Positions 1 to 8,632 of a stretch of 64,000 nucleotides of DNA are shown here, one piece after another; the first letter of the stretch is position 1; the number at the start of each line of letters is the position of its first letter. The position numbers and the translations under genes were made by a program. Under the pieces are notes generated by a model. It made no database searches and was not told the origin of the DNA. It was given only the letters and a program-made list of their open reading frames with translations. The DNA comes from Butyricimonas muris (GTDB lineage: Bacteria > Bacteroidota > Bacteroidia > Bacteroidales > Marinifilaceae), in the NCBI RefSeq assembly GCF_046365375.1, contig NZ_JBKEIT010000005.1:124001-188000 (forward strand), written 5' to 3'.

Positions 1-736
1 ACCGAAAACTCAATCCCAATTCGACCTCCGGACCTTCCTGAAAGTCACTCACGTAACGCTCACCACTCTTGCTCTCCCACTGGCGACCGTATTTACCGAA
101 ACCGCCTCCCAAATGAAGAAAACACCAGCGATAAAGCCCCATGCTCACGCCGGCAATATAACTCTCCCGGATATACCCCTTGTCCACCGAGCCTTTCGTG
201 TCATACTCCTCGGTAATCTCCTCAATACGGAATCCCTCCTCTTTCACGTTCGATTTCTTGAAAGAACCGTAAAAACCGAAACGTTTCCCGAAACCTACAC
301 GCCCGCCGACAGATGCCGTACCCGAGTACAAATACTCCGCCGTCATACCCCAACGGTAAGGACTCTCGTCGGGAGGGAACACCGTGTAATACAACCGTTG
401 CTTCGGCGACATCACCAACCGCAACTCCTCCCTCACGAAACCCTCGGCAGAGATATACAACGTCCGCTTCATCTCGTCCGTCAAATCAAACACGAAACGA
501 TACACGTGCAACCCGTCCTCGTTCAGGCTCTTCTCCGGCTGCTCCCCGAAAGTAGACTTAATATTCAAATCCTCCAGCGGCGAAAGAAACTCGACACAAG
601 CCTTCCCTTCCTCGGGAAAGAACGAGGTTCGTGATTCTTGTTGCTGAATCACCAACTTTTTCTGCGCCTGTAATTGGGCAAACCCGACACAGCAAAACAC
701 CAATACCAATAAAAATTTCATACATCTCATATTCAT
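1..736 (-). CDS. Exported protein, probable outer-membrane beta-barrel (3' end outside window)
   Basis: Partial gene; about 245 codons are visible and the frame is open to the window edge. A Sec signal peptide is clear (hydrophobic LLVLVFCCVGF, then AQLQAQ). About 100 residues with alternating hydrophobic/charged pattern follow (PEGA-like or beta-sandwich in character), then a stretch rich in Gly/Tyr/Phe alternation (SVGGRVGFGKRFGFYGSF; CFLHLGGGFGKYG) typical of amphipathic outer-membrane strands. Three in-frame ATGs (736, 730, 721) precede the hydrophobic core; 736 is used here but 721 is equally possible. It is the fourth gene of a minus operon of exported proteins. The family is not recognised, and the barrel assignment is inferred from residue pattern only. 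Confidence 0.6.
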   Translation of the reverse strand, partial: MNMRCMKFLLVLVFCCVGFAQLQAQKKLVIQQQESRTSFFPEEGKACVEFLSPLEDLNIKSTFGEQPEKSLNEDGLHVYRFVFDLTDEMKRTLYISAEGFVREELRLVMSPKQRLYYTVFPPDESPYRWGMTAEYLYSGTASVGGRVGFGKRFGFYGSFKKSNVKEEGFRIEEITEEYDTKGSVDKGYIRESYIAGVSMGLYRWCFLHLGGGFGKYGRQWESKSGERYVSDFQEGPEVELGLSFR

Positions 737-820
737 AATTTTAAATCTCTATTTCACTACCATTCATGAAATAAAACGACTGTAACAAGTTCACTTGTCC
801 GACAAAAAGCAAACACCCGC

Positions 821-1816
821 TCACTCCCCGTCATCGAAATCCGAAAGGGAGAAAATCTTATCGGCGGGCAAATCCGTACCGTCCTCGTACTTATCGGGTT
901 GCCACGTGCGCACGTGAATCATCGGGTTCGTTTCATCCTTGAAATCCATCAACAGGAAAACGTACCCCACGTCATGGTAACGGTCGGACGTGAACCCCTG
1001 TTTCAACGTCACCCCGTAATAATGCTCCTTGGCGGGATGCTTCACCACCTTGATGTCGTCGAAAATGACACGGATCATCTTATTGCTATTGAACACGTTC
1101 CGCAAATTCGCCATATACTCCTGTTTCGTCTGGCGTTTATACTCGATGTCGTGATTCAAACGGAACGGGTTATCGCCGCCCTTCACCGACTTGACCACTT
1201 TTCCCGTGATGATCAAAGCATTGTCGCTAAACACCTGATCAAGAAACACAAGGTCTTTCCGGTTGTACGCCGTCCGGAAATTCTCCACGAAATCGAGGAT
1301 CACCTGCCTGCGGCGCAGATCGGTCACCGTGATATTACTCCGAATCACCTTGCTATAAAGATGCATCCCGATAGCGAAATAAACCCCGGTAATCTCCCCC
1401 GAACGGGAGAAATTCACGACAGCCTCCTGATAGGTGTCGTCCCCGTACGCCTCGGGGTCCAAAGGCTCCATCACCAAGGGGATATTGCGCACCTGATAAC
1501 CGGAAGGCGTCTGCAAACACTTCTCGATCACCTCCGTTTCCGCACACCGAAACGGGCTCGTCTTCCACAACGCCATCACGTCCGACACCGCACCGCCATC
1601 CAACCCGCATCCCACCAACTCCGGCTGCCTCCTCTCGAACTGTGCCATATTCACCTCGGTCAACAATTTCGTGAGCGACTGCTGCACCCGCTCTTTCACT
1701 ACTTCATCCTGCATATCCGTCAGGAAAAAATCCGTACTGTACTGGGCTGAAACATTTCCCCCGAGCATACAGCACGCGCAGAGAAATAACCACCCGAAAA
1801 ATAGCTTCTTTTTCAT
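821..1816 (-). CDS. Exported protein with NTF2/SnoaL-like C-terminal domain
   Basis: 331 aa with a signal peptide (KKKLFFGWLFLCACCMLGGNVSAQ). The first half has no recognised domain but contains FSRSGEIT (about residues 136-143), a motif repeated in the next gene upstream. The second half, from about residue 165 (RRRQVILDFVENFRTAYNRK, then LDQVFSDNALIITGKV), looks like the cone-shaped NTF2-like/SnoaL fold used as a small-ligand pocket or dimerisation module; no catalytic residues can be assigned. An in-frame GTG at 1837 could add 7 residues, but the ATG at 1816 gives a better signal peptide. It follows the 1844-2761 gene closely, suggesting co-transcription. Function unknown. Confidence 0.65.
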   Translation of the reverse strand: MKKKLFFGWLFLCACCMLGGNVSAQYSTDFFLTDMQDEVVKERVQQSLTKLLTEVNMAQFERRQPELVGCGLDGGAVSDVMALWKTSPFRCAETEVIEKCLQTPSGYQVRNIPLVMEPLDPEAYGDDTYQEAVVNFSRSGEITGVYFAIGMHLYSKVIRSNITVTDLRRRQVILDFVENFRTAYNRKDLVFLDQVFSDNALIITGKVVKSVKGGDNPFRLNHDIEYKRQTKQEYMANLRNVFNSNKMIRVIFDDIKVVKHPAKEHYYGVTLKQGFTSDRYHDVGYVFLLMDFKDETNPMIHVRTWQPDKYEDGTDLPADKIFSLSDFDDGE

Positions 1817-1843
1817 AGCATTTATCTGTTTTTTCACACCTTA

Positions 1844-2761
1844 TCAATACAACTGGAACCACACCTTGCCTTGGTTCGGGTAATTCTCGAGTCGGTCGCC
1901 CTCCGTGCCTTTTGTCAGGTTGCGCCGGGTAGCCGTTCCCTTGCCCAAGATAGCTGTCACCTCCCCCGAACGGGAGAAAATCACCATGTAACACTGCTCC
2001 GGGGTAACCGCGGAACTCAATTTCCCGAACATCAATTTTCCCTTCTCCTTCTGCTCCACGAAATAACGCTGCAACTCCTCGATTTTCCGGAACGTCAATA
2101 TCTTGTCGAGCATCGGGTTACCCGTACCCCGGGGTGCCTCCTCCTTCACGACCTCGCGCACCACCACCGTGTCACGACGAGTAACCACTACCGTGTCTTT
2201 CCGCACAACCGTGACAGTATCCGTCACCCGTTGCACTTCGACCGTCTTCACCGTATCGGGCACCACCTCTTCTTTAGCAACAGCCGTCACGTCCACCCGC
2301 TCCTCACTACCGGTTGTATCCTTATCCACGAGAATATCCTTCACCGGAGTGTCCGCCAGAGTATCTTTTTTCACCGGAAGCACCTCTACCGAATCCTTCT
2401 TCTCTATCGTCTCCCCGGTAGTTGCTTTTTGTCCCGCGAACTTTTCATTCACGTCCCCTTTATATATATAGGCAAACACCCGCTGCTTGTTCTCCCGCGT
2501 CAAAGCGATATGCTGCCACTTCTCCTTGATATGCGGAATAATCTCCTTGCCCACAGACAAATCCGACTGGACACCCAGTATCAGGTTCTGCAAAGCCAAC
2601 TCCCGCGCATCATTCAGCTTATCCATCGTGACATCCGCATAATAATAATTACCACTCAACTTGATTTCTTTGATTTTCGCTTTCTCCTCTTGATATTGTT
2701 CTTGCGCTCCCGCCACGTGCAAGACAAACAAACAGAGGAAAAACAGATACAACCGTTTCAT
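1844..2761 (-). CDS. Exported protein with low-complexity Thr/Val/Asp linker, function unknown
   Basis: 305 aa; signal peptide MKRLYLFFLCLFVLHVAGA. Residues about 30-105 form an alpha/beta segment (ARELALQNLILGVQ) reminiscent of LPP20/FlgT-like domains. Residues about 115-210 are a repetitive linker in which DTV/RDTVVV units recur (VTDTVTVVRKDTVVVTRRDT), like periplasm-spanning linkers. The C-terminal about 90 residues carry FSRSGEVT (262-269), shared with the neighbouring 821-1816 product. The gap to the gene upstream (2772-3938) is 10 bp, so translation is probably coupled. The combination suggests partners in one envelope complex, but no family could be named. Confidence 0.6.
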   Translation of the reverse strand: MKRLYLFFLCLFVLHVAGAQEQYQEEKAKIKEIKLSGNYYYADVTMDKLNDARELALQNLILGVQSDLSVGKEIIPHIKEKWQHIALTRENKQRVFAYIYKGDVNEKFAGQKATTGETIEKKDSVEVLPVKKDTLADTPVKDILVDKDTTGSEERVDVTAVAKEEVVPDTVKTVEVQRVTDTVTVVRKDTVVVTRRDTVVVREVVKEEAPRGTGNPMLDKILTFRKIEELQRYFVEQKEKGKLMFGKLSSAVTPEQCYMVIFSRSGEVTAILGKGTATRRNLTKGTEGDRLENYPNQGKVWFQLY

Positions 2762-2771
2762 AATAACATAT

Positions 2772-3938
2772 TTAATAATTCAACTTTTTCGCTTTCGATT
2801 TATATTCCTCGAACAAATCCAACACGTTGTGCGTGGGAACATACGTGTACAACCATCCCTTCAAGGAATAATCCCCCTTCAAAAATTTCTGCCGGTCGCA
2901 CTCGTAATACAACACGTGATTGTAACCCAAATCGGAGTTCACCATAATAACGGTACCCGTGACCTTTTCCCGGGCAATCTCCTCCACACCAAAATAAGGC
3001 ACACACTTTTCACCCTTACAAAAAGCTACCCAACTATTAACGGGCAATTCCAAATGATCGTAACGCTTACCGTAACGCCTATGTTCAACCTCCATAAATA
3101 CCTCGTGTCTGATCCGCTCCCCTTCCAAAAAAAGATTTGCGAGAGAGGCTTCCGGGCAATCCTTATCAAACAAAAGAGTAACCACACTATCAAGAGCAAC
3201 ACGATAATAACGGTCGGAACACAACGCCGGAATGATATAATGTTCACCCCTCCGCCTGTAATACCCGCACCCGGGGACAGCCGTCAGCACAGACAAAGGG
3301 ACTTGCTCCACCGCCGGGGTTTCCGGCATATACAGGAACAACTCTTTCTGGAAATCATCCTCCATCTCGATTTTATCCTTTCCCGCGATTAACCCGTACT
3401 GTTTCGGGAAGGTCATCTGCAAAGTGCCCGTTCCGGTGTCCCAGCCCACCTTGTAAGCAGTCGTATCGGCAACGAACACGAAATCCGTCCCCAGCTGGAT
3501 CGCCGCCACGAACGAAACCAACGCCACGGGACTTTTCTCGAAAGGCACCCCGTTCAACACAAGCCCGACCTTATCATCATTCAAAAGCCGAAGAATCTCG
3601 TCCGGTTTATCTATCAAGAGTAAACGCAACAAATAACGCTCCACGAAATCATAGACCGGACGCAAATACTCCACCACCACACGTGTATCAAAAAGTTCCA
3701 GTCCGATACTCGAGATCAATCCCCCGAACCCCGCTTCCACGCGTACTCTTTTTCCCGGACATATAGCGTCGGCATCATATATTCCCGGCTTAATTGCCGA
3801 TATACCGCAGGTTTCCAACATTTGTCCTATCTCTTCCAATTGCTTTGTCCGGTAAATCGTTTCCTCTTGCGCATACAAACAATTCACCTCCAAACACATG
3901 AACAAACAACAAATATACATCCATCGTTGCTCTATCAT
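2772..3938 (-). CDS. Exported protein of unknown function, first gene of a four-gene operon
   Basis: 388 aa if started at the ATG at 3938, which places a signal peptide (MIEQRWMYICCLFMCLEVNC, then LYAQ) at the N terminus; an ATG at 3986 would add 16 Lys/Val-rich residues and give a poorer signal, and an ATG at 3920 is also possible. No transmembrane segment beyond the signal and no recognisable catalytic motif was found. It is promoter-proximal in the minus operon running to the window start, and all four products are exported. Upstream lies the palindrome-bearing gap 3939-4524, the likely control region. The family is not recognised. Confidence 0.6.
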   Translation of the reverse strand: MIEQRWMYICCLFMCLEVNCLYAQEETIYRTKQLEEIGQMLETCGISAIKPGIYDADAICPGKRVRVEAGFGGLISSIGLELFDTRVVVEYLRPVYDFVERYLLRLLLIDKPDEILRLLNDDKVGLVLNGVPFEKSPVALVSFVAAIQLGTDFVFVADTTAYKVGWDTGTGTLQMTFPKQYGLIAGKDKIEMEDDFQKELFLYMPETPAVEQVPLSVLTAVPGCGYYRRRGEHYIIPALCSDRYYRVALDSVVTLLFDKDCPEASLANLFLEGERIRHEVFMEVEHRRYGKRYDHLELPVNSWVAFCKGEKCVPYFGVEEIAREKVTGTVIMVNSDLGYNHVLYYECDRQKFLKGDYSLKGWLYTYVPTHNVLDLFEEYKSKAKKLNY

Positions 3939-4026
3939 ATTCCAATTCAAAACCACCTTTTTCACCTTCAACAATATTATTTTCAATCGATTAACGCACG
4001 ATTAAATTCACAATTCCTCTATCAAA

Positions 4027-4038
4027 AAACGATCGTTT
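4027..4038. promoter_or_regulatory. Perfect 12-bp palindrome AAACGATCGTTT, copy 1 (candidate operator)
   Basis: AAACGATCGTTT is its own reverse complement. An identical copy lies at 4165-4176, 138 bp away, in the same divergent gap. Copy 1 is about 90 bp upstream of the start of the minus operon (3938). Identical palindromes of this form are typical of dimeric repressors such as TetR-family proteins; that link is an inference, and no such regulator is encoded in the window. Confidence 0.5.
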
Positions 4039-4147
4039 ATTGATAATTCAATCTGCAACGAATGACGATTATCGACAAATTCACAAATACTTGATTATGA
4101 ATTTCGAAAATAAAATAGCTATCGTTTACTAATAATGAAAAAAGTTT

Positions 4148-4155
4148 TATATTTG
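4148..4155 (+). promoter_or_regulatory. Candidate Bacteroidota -7 element TATATTTG
   Basis: TATATTTG matches the Bacteroidota -7 consensus TAnnTTTG. The second AAACGATCGTTT palindrome begins 9 bp downstream, so a bound repressor would cover the start of transcription. Transcripts would run toward the S9 peptidase gene with a leader of about 360 nt. No strong -33 TTG is visible. Confidence 0.35.
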
Positions 4156-4164
4156 TACATGATT

Positions 4165-4176
4165 AAACGATCGTTT
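4165..4176. promoter_or_regulatory. Perfect 12-bp palindrome AAACGATCGTTT, copy 2 (candidate operator)
   Basis: Exact repeat of the palindrome at 4027-4038, placed just after a TATATTTG element. Two identical sites in one divergent intergenic gap favour a real binding site over chance. Confidence 0.5.
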
Positions 4177-4330
4177 TATCACGTCACAAAATCAGCCTTA
4201 CATCCAAAAAGATTTCAACCCTATTTTATAATCATCATTATTTCATCATGTTATTATCGATATATAACACATGTAACATTTTTTATTCAATTACAATTAT
4301 TTTTCTATTATTCAACTATTAAAATAGACT

Positions 4331-4363
4331 TTGAATAGGAGTTGAATGGGAGTTGAATAGGAG
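4331..4363 (+). repeat. Three tandem 11-bp repeats TTGAATRGGAG
   Basis: Units at 4331-4341, 4342-4352 and 4353-4363 differ only at the seventh base (A, G, A). The period is one helical turn, so a protein bound to each unit would lie on one face of the DNA. The array lies between the two candidate promoters of the S9 peptidase gene. The rest of 3939-4524 is AT-rich with no supportable gene. Confidence 0.6.
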
Positions 4364-4488
4364 ATGGTACTAATCAAGTATAAATAATATACAAATATAA
4401 TAACAATAATTTTACTTATTTTACGATTAATTCTTCTCGTTCCAGTCTAAAACATTCCAGCGTACTCCTTTTTTTAATCTTATATTTT

Positions 4489-4496
4489 TATCTTTG
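4489..4496 (+). promoter_or_regulatory. -7 promoter element TATCTTTG of the S9 peptidase gene
   Basis: TATCTTTG fits TAnnTTTG exactly and lies 28 bp before the ATG at 4525, leaving a short A-rich leader. The -33 region is a T-run rather than a clear TTTG. Confidence 0.55.
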
Positions 4497-4524
4497 CCCA
4501 AATTAAAAATTAAAAATAATTGTC

Positions 4525-6735
4525 ATGAGGATGATTTATAAGTTTATTGTATGTATGTTTATCGTGGGGTTCGCCCTCCCCGGAAGCGCGCAGAATCAGG
4601 GCAAAAAATTCACGTTAAATGATTTCTGCCTGAATTACACCTTCAGGACGCAAGGAATCACGGGACTCCGCTCGTTGAATGACGGGGAACATTACACGGT
4701 ACTGGAAGACCGGGGGAAAAAGCTTGTCATGTACAGTTATAAAACCGGAAAGGCTGTCGAGACTCTTCTCGATTTGAACGACCCGAAATACGGTGACGTG
4801 AAAATGATTCAAGATTACGAGTTCAGCCCGGACGAAAGCCATATATTGATTTACACGAATATCCAACCTATCTACCGTCGTTCATTCACTGCCGACTATT
4901 ACGTTTTTGATTTCAAGAACAGGGAGTTGAAACCTCTTTCAGAGGGCGGCAGCCAACGTCTGGCGACTTTCTCGCCCGTGGGAACAAAGATAGCGTTCGT
5001 GCGCGACAACAATATCTTCATTTCCGATCTGCGTTTCGGTTCAGAGATTCAGATTACTTTTGACGGGAAATTCAACGAGATTATCAATGGAGCTCCCGAT
5101 TGGGTGTATGAAGAAGAGTTCGCTTTCAACAAAGCTTTCGAGTGGGCTCCCGACGGGTCCGCCTTGGCATTCATCAAATTCGACGAATCGAACGTGAAAA
5201 TATTTCACATGAACATGTTTCAAGGACAATACCCCGCGCTAAAAGAGAATGCGACTTATCCTTCCAACTATTCCTATAAATACCCGAAAGCCGGAGAAGC
5301 GAACTCCGTCGTGAGCGTTCATGTATATGACATCAAAGACCGGGTTACCACCCCGATGAACATCGGGGAAGAAACAGACATCTACATTCCCAGAATCAAA
5401 TGGACGAAAGACCCCAAGAGATTGGCAATCATGAAACTGAACCGTTTCCAGAACCGTCTGGAAATCCTCCTTGCCAACGCCCGCGTGGGAAGCACAACCG
5501 TTCTTTATCGCGAGGAAAACAAGTACTATATAGCGGAAGAAAATCTGGATAATCTGGTTTTCACCGAAGACGGGAAAAACTTTATCATGAGCAGCGAGAA
5601 AAACGGTTATTCACACCTTTATTTATATACCATGGGGGGCAAGGAAGTACAACCTATCACTTCCGGCAACTACGACGTAGCCGATTTCTACGGTTACGAC
5701 TCGGTGAAGAAATTATATTATTACTCTTCACACGAGGAATCCCCTCTCGAGAAATACGTTTATTCCATCGACGCGAAGGGCAAGAAGAAGAAATTAACTC
5801 CCGCGAAAGGATGGAACGAGGCGGAATTCAGCAAATCGTTTAAATATTTCGTGAACGTGGTTTCCAACGCAGACATGCCTCCCCTATACACGCTTTACAC
5901 GGCAAACGGGAAAGCCGTTCGCGTGCTAGAGGATAACGCCGCGTTAAAAGAAAAACTCGGGGAATACAATGTAGCCAAAAGGGAATATATCCAAATCCCG
6001 GCTGCCGATGGCAAAACCCTGTTGAACGCGTGGATGATGAAACCAACCGATTTTGACGCGTCCAAGGCTTACCCGGTATTAATTATCCAATATAGCGGTC
6101 CGAATTCACAACAGGTAAGAAATTCATGGGGCATGGATTGGGCGCAATACCTTGCACAAGAGGGGTATATCGTGACCTGTATCGACCCTCGCGGAACTGC
6201 CGCCCGGGGAGAGGAATTTCGCAAATGTACTTACATGCAACTCGGGAAAATCGAGAGTGATGATATGATTGCCGCGGGGAAATGGCTCGCGGAGCAACCG
6301 TACATTGATGCCCGCAAAGTAGGTATCTGGGGATGGAGTTACGGTGGGTTCATGTCTTCGCTGTGCCTGATGAAAGGGAACAATGTATTCTCGACCGCTA
6401 TTGCCGTGGCACCGGTGACGCACTGGGGATTCTACGATTCCATTTACACGGAACGTTTCATGCGTCGCCCGCAAGACAACCCGTCCGGGTATAACGACAA
6501 CTCCCCTATTAACTGGGTGAAGAACTTGAAAGGAAACTTGTTGTTATGCCACGGAACCGCCGACGACAACGTGCACGTGCAGAATGCGTACGAGTTGGCG
6601 GAAGCTCTCGTGCAGGCGAACAAACAATTCGACATGCAGATTTACACCAACCGGAATCACAGTATTTACGGTGGCGTGACCCGACTGCACCTTTACACGA
6701 AATTCGTTGACTATTTGAATCAACACTTGAAATAA
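4525..6735 (+). CDS. S9 family prolyl oligopeptidase (dipeptidyl peptidase IV-like)
   Basis: 736 aa, the usual DPP IV length. A signal peptide (residues about 1-22, ending GSAQ) sends it to the periplasm or surface, where it would remove Xaa-Pro dipeptides from peptide N termini. Residues about 25-490 form the beta-propeller, including the Glu cluster after DWVY (196-198) that in DPP IV holds the substrate amino group. The C-terminal alpha/beta hydrolase has the nucleophile in GWSYGG (Ser605), the acid in HGTADDNVH (Asp680/681) and His712 in NRNHSIYGG. It could instead be a prolyl tripeptidyl peptidase of the same S9B family. Own promoter and terminator; its neighbour pepD also acts on small peptides. 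Confidence 0.93.
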   Translation: MRMIYKFIVCMFIVGFALPGSAQNQGKKFTLNDFCLNYTFRTQGITGLRSLNDGEHYTVLEDRGKKLVMYSYKTGKAVETLLDLNDPKYGDVKMIQDYEFSPDESHILIYTNIQPIYRRSFTADYYVFDFKNRELKPLSEGGSQRLATFSPVGTKIAFVRDNNIFISDLRFGSEIQITFDGKFNEIINGAPDWVYEEEFAFNKAFEWAPDGSALAFIKFDESNVKIFHMNMFQGQYPALKENATYPSNYSYKYPKAGEANSVVSVHVYDIKDRVTTPMNIGEETDIYIPRIKWTKDPKRLAIMKLNRFQNRLEILLANARVGSTTVLYREENKYYIAEENLDNLVFTEDGKNFIMSSEKNGYSHLYLYTMGGKEVQPITSGNYDVADFYGYDSVKKLYYYSSHEESPLEKYVYSIDAKGKKKKLTPAKGWNEAEFSKSFKYFVNVVSNADMPPLYTLYTANGKAVRVLEDNAALKEKLGEYNVAKREYIQIPAADGKTLLNAWMMKPTDFDASKAYPVLIIQYSGPNSQQVRNSWGMDWAQYLAQEGYIVTCIDPRGTAARGEEFRKCTYMQLGKIESDDMIAAGKWLAEQPYIDARKVGIWGWSYGGFMSSLCLMKGNNVFSTAIAVAPVTHWGFYDSIYTERFMRRPQDNPSGYNDNSPINWVKNLKGNLLLCHGTADDNVHVQNAYELAEALVQANKQFDMQIYTNRNHSIYGGVTRLHLYTKFVDYLNQHLK

Positions 6736-6781
6736 AAAATGTATAAGTTGCGATTTAAATCGCAACTTATACATTTTTTTT
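6734..6781 (+). terminator. Intrinsic terminator after the S9 peptidase gene
   Basis: A perfect palindrome begins at the stop codon: arms 6734-6756 and 6757-6779 are exact complements, containing AAGTTGCGATTT and AAATCGCAACTT, with an A-run on the left and an eight-T run (6774-6781) on the right. It can fold on either strand. Confidence 0.85.
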
Positions 6782-6880
6782 ATAACTTGCCAACGATAGA
6801 AATAATTCGGATTTCACACTTTCGGTCTTCACGAGAACGGGGTTGGAATCTTAAACCATAAAACTAAAAAATAAAACGTT

Positions 6881-8344
6881 ATGAGTAAATGTATCTGTAC
6901 GTTAGAACCTCAGGCTATCTGGGAAAACTTTTATAAACTGACTCAAGTTCCGCGTCCTTCCAACCACGAGGAAAAAGCGAGAGAATTCGTGATGAACTGG
7001 GCAAAGGAAAACGGAATCCACGCTGAAATGGACGAGGCTTTCAATATATTATTGAGCAAACCGGCTACCCCGGGTATGGAAAACCGTAAAGGAGTGATTC
7101 TTCAAGGACACTTGGATATGGTTCCTCAAAAGAATGAAGACAAGCAACATGATTTCACCAAGGACCCGATAGAGGCATACGTTGACGGGGATTGGGTAAC
7201 GGCTGACGGGACCACGCTCGGCGCGGATAACGGTATCGGCGTTGCCGCCGGAATGGGTATCTTGTTGTCAAAGGACATTCCTCACGGACCGATTGAAGTA
7301 TTGATTACCGCTACCGAGGAAACCGGTATGGACGGGGCAAACGGTATCCGCCCGAACTGGGTAAAAGGCGATATTTTGTTGAATCTCGATTCTGAAACCG
7401 AAGGAGAACTATACGTGGGTTGTGCCGGGGGTATCGACGGGGAAATCGAATTCACTTACACGCCGGAAGCCGTTCCCGCTGGAAGTAAAGCATTCCAATT
7501 AACTTTAAAAGGATTAAAGGGCGGACACTCCGGAATGGATATCAATTTAGGCAGAGGAAATGCCAATAAATTGTTCTTCCGCTTCTTGAAAGCTGTCAGC
7601 AAAGAGTTAGGACTCCGCCTCGCTTCGGTGTCGGGAGGTAACATGAGAAACGCTATCCCGCGTGAAGCATTCGGTATTGTCACCGTTCCGGCTGCCAATG
7701 TTGATAAATTCCTCGCCAAGGTGAAGGAGTACGAGGGTATCTTTAAAGCAGAATTAAGCGCTAAAGAACCGAACCTTATCCTCACGGCAGAAGAAAGCGC
7801 TATGCCGCAAAACGTGATGCCGGAACAAACGCAATACAATTTAATCAACGCTATCAAGGCTTGCCCGAACGGCGCGATGCGCATGATTGACTCTATGCCG
7901 GACACGGTGGAAACATCCAACAATTTAGCAATCGTGAAGGGCGGTGACGGTAAAATCGAGATTTACATGTTGATGCGTTCATCCGTGGAAACAGCCAAGA
8001 CATCGCTCGCGCAAGTGGTTGACTCCGTGTTTGAACTCGCCGGAGCTTCCAAGATTAATTTTGTCGGAGAATACCCGGGATGGAAACCGAATCCGGATTC
8101 AGCTATCCGCAAAGAAATGGAAGAGGTTTACAATAAACTCTACGGGAAGACACCCGCTATCATGGCTATCCATGCCGGACTGGAATGCGGTATCCTCGGC
8201 TCGACTTATCCCAAGTGGGATATGATTTCTTTCGGACCGACCATCAGTTCCCCGCACTCTCCGGACGAGAAAGTAAACATCGAATCCGTTGGTAAATTCT
8301 GGGAATTCTTGAAAGCTACATTGGCTGCTATTCCGACGAAATAA
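6881..8344 (+). CDS. pepD: Aminoacyl-histidine dipeptidase (M20 peptidase PepD)
   Basis: 487 aa, typical PepD length, with no signal peptide: a cytosolic zinc dipeptidase that completes breakdown of imported peptides (Xaa-His and others). M20 metal ligands are visible: His77 in GHLDM, Asp116 in GADNG, Glu146-Glu147 in TATEETGM (general base and ligand), Asp170 in NLDSE, and His459 in SSPHSPDE. The dimerisation/lid domain lies between about 190 and 385. The ATG at 6881 follows an A-rich stretch; the gene has its own spacer after the upstream terminator and its own terminator, so it is probably monocistronic. Confidence 0.95.
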   Translation: MSKCICTLEPQAIWENFYKLTQVPRPSNHEEKAREFVMNWAKENGIHAEMDEAFNILLSKPATPGMENRKGVILQGHLDMVPQKNEDKQHDFTKDPIEAYVDGDWVTADGTTLGADNGIGVAAGMGILLSKDIPHGPIEVLITATEETGMDGANGIRPNWVKGDILLNLDSETEGELYVGCAGGIDGEIEFTYTPEAVPAGSKAFQLTLKGLKGGHSGMDINLGRGNANKLFFRFLKAVSKELGLRLASVSGGNMRNAIPREAFGIVTVPAANVDKFLAKVKEYEGIFKAELSAKEPNLILTAEESAMPQNVMPEQTQYNLINAIKACPNGAMRMIDSMPDTVETSNNLAIVKGGDGKIEIYMLMRSSVETAKTSLAQVVDSVFELAGASKINFVGEYPGWKPNPDSAIRKEMEEVYNKLYGKTPAIMAIHAGLECGILGSTYPKWDMISFGPTISSPHSPDEKVNIESVGKFWEFLKATLAAIPTK

Positions 8345-8352
8345 AAAATATC

Positions 8353-8388
8353 ATTGAAGAGGGTGTGTTGAAACACACCTCCTTCAAT
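8353..8388 (+). terminator. Hairpin terminator after pepD
   Basis: Stem ATTGAAG-A-GGGTGTG (8353-8367) with CACACCT-C-CTTCAAT (8374-8388), one mismatch and one G-U pair, loop TTGAAA. It is followed by a short AT-rich tract rather than a long T-run. Confidence 0.7.
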
Positions 8389-8599
8389 ATTTATCCTTCT
8401 CTTTAGCTATCAAGAGGAAAGATGTAATTTTATGAAAAGTTAGAACCCGTAAACACCTATATTTTACAATACTTACAAACATTTCCGCTACAACCAATAG
8501 TTTACGAAACATGGTTCCTTTAGTTACGACTTCTGCCTCATCTTCAAGTCATTTACTCTATTTTGCAATATTTTAACGACAACGTATTATTTTCTTTAT

Positions 8600-8607
8600 T
8601 ATCTTTG
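8600..8607 (+). promoter_or_regulatory. -7 promoter element TATCTTTG of the acyl-CoA synthetase gene
   Basis: Same octamer as the element before the S9 peptidase gene, 25 bp before the ATG at 8633. The remainder of 8389-8632 shows no gene. Confidence 0.55.
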
Positions 8608-8632
8608 TAGGGAAAATTCATATTATTAGAAC

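Noticed and set aside
1871..2947. 358-codon plus frame opposite the linker-protein gene, and similar long plus frames over 899-1750 and 20127-20837
   Set aside because: Antisense shadows of genes with clear signal peptides and family features on minus.
4135..4338. 67-codon plus frame in the divergent gap
   Set aside because: Very AT-rich, no family resemblance, and its ATG lies upstream of the promoter-like TATATTTG; regarded as chance.
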